From Asaia bogorensis (GTDB lineage Bacteria > Pseudomonadota > Alphaproteobacteria > SHVZ01), in assembly GCA_945897335.1 (NCBI GenBank), contig CAMDFP010000004.1, forward strand, positions 1-51,626: DNA of 51,626 nt. Reading direction: 5' to 3'. The position numbers were made by a program, and so were the translations under genes. Position 1 is the first letter of the stretch. Each line of letters opens with the position of its first letter. This document shows positions 49,301 through 51,626 of the stretch, piece by piece. The notes beneath the pieces are model-generated. The model was not told the origin of the DNA, did no database searches, and saw only the letters and a program-made list of their open reading frames with translations.

Positions 49301-50326
49301 GGTGACCGTACAGGCGTCGACCAGCGCCTGAAGCGTCTCGCGGGCTTGCGGCCGGCGGCCGTCCTCGATGTCGTGGACGAGTTGTACCAGCGTCCGCAAC
49401 GCCGGCGTGTCGATGCCCGCCTCGCGGCCGAGCTCGGCGACCGCGCCGATCTGCGGATCGACCGCGGTCCGACGCTTGTGCACCGCGAGGTCGCGATAGA
49501 CGCCGGAATGAGTCTTGGCAGACGCGCGATTGAACCCGACCAGCCAGGCAATCGTCGACCGCGCCGCCTCTTCCGGCGCTCCCGGCGCGAAGGCCATCGG
49601 ATCGAAGCCACCGAAGCCGTGAGGGCTCACTCCGCGCGCCATGGCGACGGCGATCACCTCCCGTCCAAGGCGATGGAAGGCGGGGAAGCGTGCCGGATCA
49701 GCAAAATTGTCGGCCATGGAGTCGTGATTCAGCGAGGTCGCGAACAGCATGGCTGAGTAGGCGATCTTGCCCCAGAGATGTCCCCAGATGTCGTCGGTCA
49801 GCTCGGCCTTCGGCTCGAAGATCTGCAGCAGCGCATGCATGGCCCGCGTGCGCTCGCGGATCGAGCCGTCGATTTCGCCCACCACCACCGAGCCGCGGCT
49901 GCCCAGCATGATACGACCGGGCCCAAGCAGGTCGCCGGAGTAGTTCACGAAGCAGCCCATGGTGCGCTCAGGCCCGAGCTTGCGGGCGATCACGACCTCG
50001 TTGAGGCCGTTCTGCGCCGAGAGAACGAAGCCGTCCGGAGCCACGTGCTTCGCCAGCGCATCCACGGCGCCTTCGGTTTGCTGCGCCTTCACCGCCAGCA
50101 CGACACGGCGATAGACGCCGGTCAGCTCGTCCGGCGTATTGGCATGCACGACCTGGGTGAAGCTGTCGACTGGCCCTTCCATCCTGAGGCCGGTGGTGCG
50201 GCAGGCCTCGACATGGTCTCGTTGGATGTCCACCGCGACGACCGGCACTCCTGCCCGCACCCACCAGGCCGCCAGCGTGCCGCCGATGGCGCCAGCGCCC
50301 CAGATGAGGACCGGATCCTCGCTCAT
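49289..50326 (-). CDS. Ketopantoate reductase-like (ApbA/PanE family) oxidoreductase
   Basis: NADP-dependent dehydrogenase of 345 residues. The nucleotide-binding motif is IWGAGAIGGTLAAWW (residues 8-22). VVLAVKAQQT with the conserved Lys, SAQNGLNEV and WGHLWGKIAYSAML with the second catalytic Lys are all present. The length and motifs fit PanE; family members also reduce other 2-oxo acids, so pantothenate function is not assured. The ATG overlaps the upstream isoaspartyl peptidase stop (ATGA), implying translational coupling. Confidence 0.85.
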   Translation of the reverse strand: MSEDPVLIWGAGAIGGTLAAWWVRAGVPVVAVDIQRDHVEACRTTGLRMEGPVDSFTQVVHANTPDELTGVYRRVVLAVKAQQTEGAVDALAKHVAPDGFVLSAQNGLNEVVIARKLGPERTMGCFVNYSGDLLGPGRIMLGSRGSVVVGEIDGSIRERTRAMHALLQIFEPKAELTDDIWGHLWGKIAYSAMLFATSLNHDSMADNFADPARFPAFHRLGREVIAVAMARGVSPHGFGGFDPMAFAPGAPEEAARSTIAWLVGFNRASAKTHSGVYRDLAVHKRRTAVDPQIGAVAELGREAGIDTPALRTLVQLVHDIEDGRRPQARETLQALVDACTVTSAA

Positions 50327-51273
50327 GCCATGCCCATCGCGTGAACGTCATGATGCGTCGCGACGTAGACCTTTCCATCGGTCTCGATCCAGCCGCGCGC
50401 CATGCCGAGCGTGTTGAAGGGCGCATAGACCTTGCCGGCGGCATCGACCGACACCAGGCCGGCGCCGATCTGGTGCGACCCCACCGCGGCGATCACCGCA
50501 TCCGCCGCTTCGTGCAGACCAACGTCGGTGTAACGCATACGCGCCGAGACGTCGTAGGCCGCAACCCGGCGAATGAAGATCTCGCCCATGCCGGTGCAGG
50601 AGACGGCACAGCTGCCGTTGGCGGCATAGGTGCCGGCGCCGATGATCGGCGAGTCACCGACGCGGCCGCGCGGCTTGTTGTTGAATCCGCCGGTCGAGGT
50701 CCCGGCCGCAAGATTGCCTTTGGCATCGAGCGCCACCGCGCCGACGGTGCCGTGGCGCTCCGCCTCGCTCGCCATGGCAATTTCCTGGCGGGTCTTCCGC
50801 GCCTTCAGCGAGGCCAGCGCTTCCTGCCTACGCTGGGTAGTGAAATAGCTGTTCGGGACGATCTCAAGCCCGGCGCGCTTGGCGAACTCGTCGCCGGCGC
50901 TGCCGGCTAGCAGCAGCAGGTCGGATTTCTCCATGACTGCGCGCGCCGCCTTGATCGGATTGCGGATAGTCCGCACGGCGCAAAGAGCGCCGGCGCCCAG
51001 CGTCTCGCCGTCCATGATCGAGGCGTCGAGTTCGTGCTCGGCATCCTCCGTCAGCGCCGCGCCGTAGCCGGCATTGAAATGCGGGCTGTTCTCCATGACG
51101 ACGATGGCGGCTTCCACCGCCTCGACCGATCGCCCGCCATTCTTCAGGATCGTCCAAGCGGCTCGCACCGAGTCTGCTAGATGCTGCCGGGTCTCGGCCC
51201 AGTCCTTCTCGCTCAGCAGCTCCTTGGCGAGGGTGCCGCAGCCGCCGTGAATTCCGATCGCGATGTCTGCCAT
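50323..51273 (-). CDS. Isoaspartyl peptidase/L-asparaginase (plant-type, Ntn hydrolase)
   Basis: Ntn-hydrolase precursor of 316 residues. Autocleavage occurs before Thr176 in ERHGTVGAVALD, producing alpha and beta subunits. IGIHGGCGT at the N-terminus, HFNAGYGAALTEDAEHELDASIMDG and GDSPIIGAGTYAANGSCAVSCTGMGE are typical. It hydrolyses isoaspartyl dipeptides and asparagine. The start has no good Shine-Dalgarno, because a terminator's U-tract ends only four bases upstream; the next in-frame starts would delete the conserved N-terminus. Confidence 0.92.
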   Translation of the reverse strand: MADIAIGIHGGCGTLAKELLSEKDWAETRQHLADSVRAAWTILKNGGRSVEAVEAAIVVMENSPHFNAGYGAALTEDAEHELDASIMDGETLGAGALCAVRTIRNPIKAARAVMEKSDLLLLAGSAGDEFAKRAGLEIVPNSYFTTQRRQEALASLKARKTRQEIAMASEAERHGTVGAVALDAKGNLAAGTSTGGFNNKPRGRVGDSPIIGAGTYAANGSCAVSCTGMGEIFIRRVAAYDVSARMRYTDVGLHEAADAVIAAVGSHQIGAGLVSVDAAGKVYAPFNTLGMARGWIETDGKVYVATHHDVHAMGMA

Positions 51274-51276
51274 CTC

Positions 51277-51309
51277 AAAAAAACGGTGGCGCCGTTTCCG
51301 GCGCCACCG
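51277..51309 (-). terminator. Intrinsic terminator on the minus strand
   Basis: CGGTGGCGCC (51284-51293) and GGCGCCACCG (51300-51309) form a perfect 10-bp stem with a 6-base loop, followed on the minus strand by seven U residues (51277-51283). It would end transcription of the binding protein gene at the right edge. It lies directly in front of the isoaspartyl peptidase start codon. Confidence 0.9.
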
Positions 51310-51331
51310 CTCCTCTCAGGTTTGAGCCGAT

Positions 51332-51626
51332 TTACTTCGCCGGCTTGATGTTCATGGCCAGCGTGTCCTCGTCGACACGGGCCTTGATCGTGACCTTGTC
51401 CTTCTGCATCGCCCAGGCCGAACCCACGGCGACCAGCGGCAGGCGCGGCCGGTCGACGGCCATCAGTTCGTTCGCCTGCTCGAGGAACGAGCGGCGCTTG
51501 CCCTCGTCCATCTCGACCGCGGCGTCCTGGATCAGCTTGTCCATGACCGGGTTCTTGTACTCATGCACGTTGAACGCGCCGAACTTCTTGACCGGGTCGT
51601 TCGAGTGCGCGATCGACGACAGCGTG
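51332..51626 (-). CDS. ABC transporter substrate-binding protein, family 5 (C-terminal part only)
   Basis: The last 97 or so residues of a family 5 solute-binding protein; the gene continues beyond the right edge. Recognisable features are HSNDPVKKFGAFNVHEYKNPVMDKLIQDAAVEMDEGKRRSFLEQANELMAVDRPRLPLVAVGSAWAM, which is the usual C-lobe of dipeptide/oligopeptide binding proteins. A terminator follows the stop. Its permease and ATPase genes may lie upstream, outside the window. Confidence 0.85.
   Translation of the reverse strand, partial: TLSSIAHSNDPVKKFGAFNVHEYKNPVMDKLIQDAAVEMDEGKRRSFLEQANELMAVDRPRLPLVAVGSAWAMQKDKVTIKARVDEDTLAMNIKPAK

Noticed and set aside
49289-50326. Assignment as panE in pantothenate synthesis
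   Set aside because: Motifs fit the ApbA/PanE family, but the neighbours are a transporter and an isoaspartyl peptidase rather than pantothenate genes, so no symbol is given.
1-51626. CRISPR arrays, tRNA or rRNA genes, insertion sequences, integrases or attachment sites
   Set aside because: No regularly spaced repeats, tRNA-like cloverleaf, transposase or integrase motifs, or flanking direct repeats were found by reading both strands.

Overview
The window is GC-rich, densely packed DNA from a Gram-negative bacterium, most likely an alphaproteobacterium of a Reyranella-like or Bradyrhizobium-like oligotrophic type. The evidence is gene content (pspF/pspABC, TRAP and tripartite tricarboxylate transporters, many solute-binding proteins, CoA-transferase and CitE-like enzymes, class II DAHP synthase) and frequent ATGA/GTGA start-stop overlaps. 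The genus is an inference. I see no rRNA, tRNA, CRISPR array, insertion sequence or prophage.

Layout. 1-2187: phage-shock module, pspF divergent from pspABC, with a textbook sigma-54 promoter. 2218-6500: a GT2-like protein, a TPR/O-GlcNAc-transferase-like protein and, tail to tail, a Ser/Thr-rich secreted-looking protein that could be a glycosylation substrate. 6560-10477: class V aminotransferase, an SDR lacking the catalytic Tyr, a GST and a Bcr/CflA exporter. 10652-15865: NHL beta-propeller, nitrate/sulfonate/taurine-type ABC importer, SDR and cupin, probably one operon. 15862-17367: amidase. 17424-22148: GNAT gene and an RND efflux pair. 22313-25221: TRAP transporter. 25313-27021: threonine aldolase and a secreted ankyrin protein. 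27331-29414: a receiver-domain protein with Glu in place of the phospho-Asp, and a nitronate monooxygenase. 29513-32725: a broken GntR/LysR chimeric regulator, a CitE-like lyase and a family 5 binding protein. 32844-35262: a hydratase and class II DAHP synthase behind a transcription attenuator. 35400-40396: binding protein, alpha/beta hydrolase, CocE-type hydrolase and PhyH-type dioxygenase. 40614-42190: VOC protein and CaiB-type CoA-transferase. 42262-49300: enolase-superfamily enzyme, sulfatase, an unrecognised barrel-like protein and a complete TctCBA transporter, which reads as an uptake and catabolic operon. 49289-51626: ketopantoate-reductase-like protein, isoaspartyl peptidase and the end of another binding protein.

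The most striking signal is upstream of the DAHP synthase gene. A 25-codon leader ORF carries six aromatic codons, and an 8-base direct repeat (GGCGGCTT) makes terminator and antiterminator mutually exclusive. The predicted promoter places transcription start at the leader AUG, so the leader may be leaderless. This predicts ribosome-mediated attenuation of entry into the shikimate pathway by Phe/Tyr/Trp supply.

Other recurring themes are enzymes or regulators that lack a canonical catalytic residue (SDR, alpha/beta hydrolase, receiver domain), convergent genes sharing stop-codon bases, and a 14-bp palindrome found upstream of two unlinked genes. Functions are assigned by motif reading only, without database searches.
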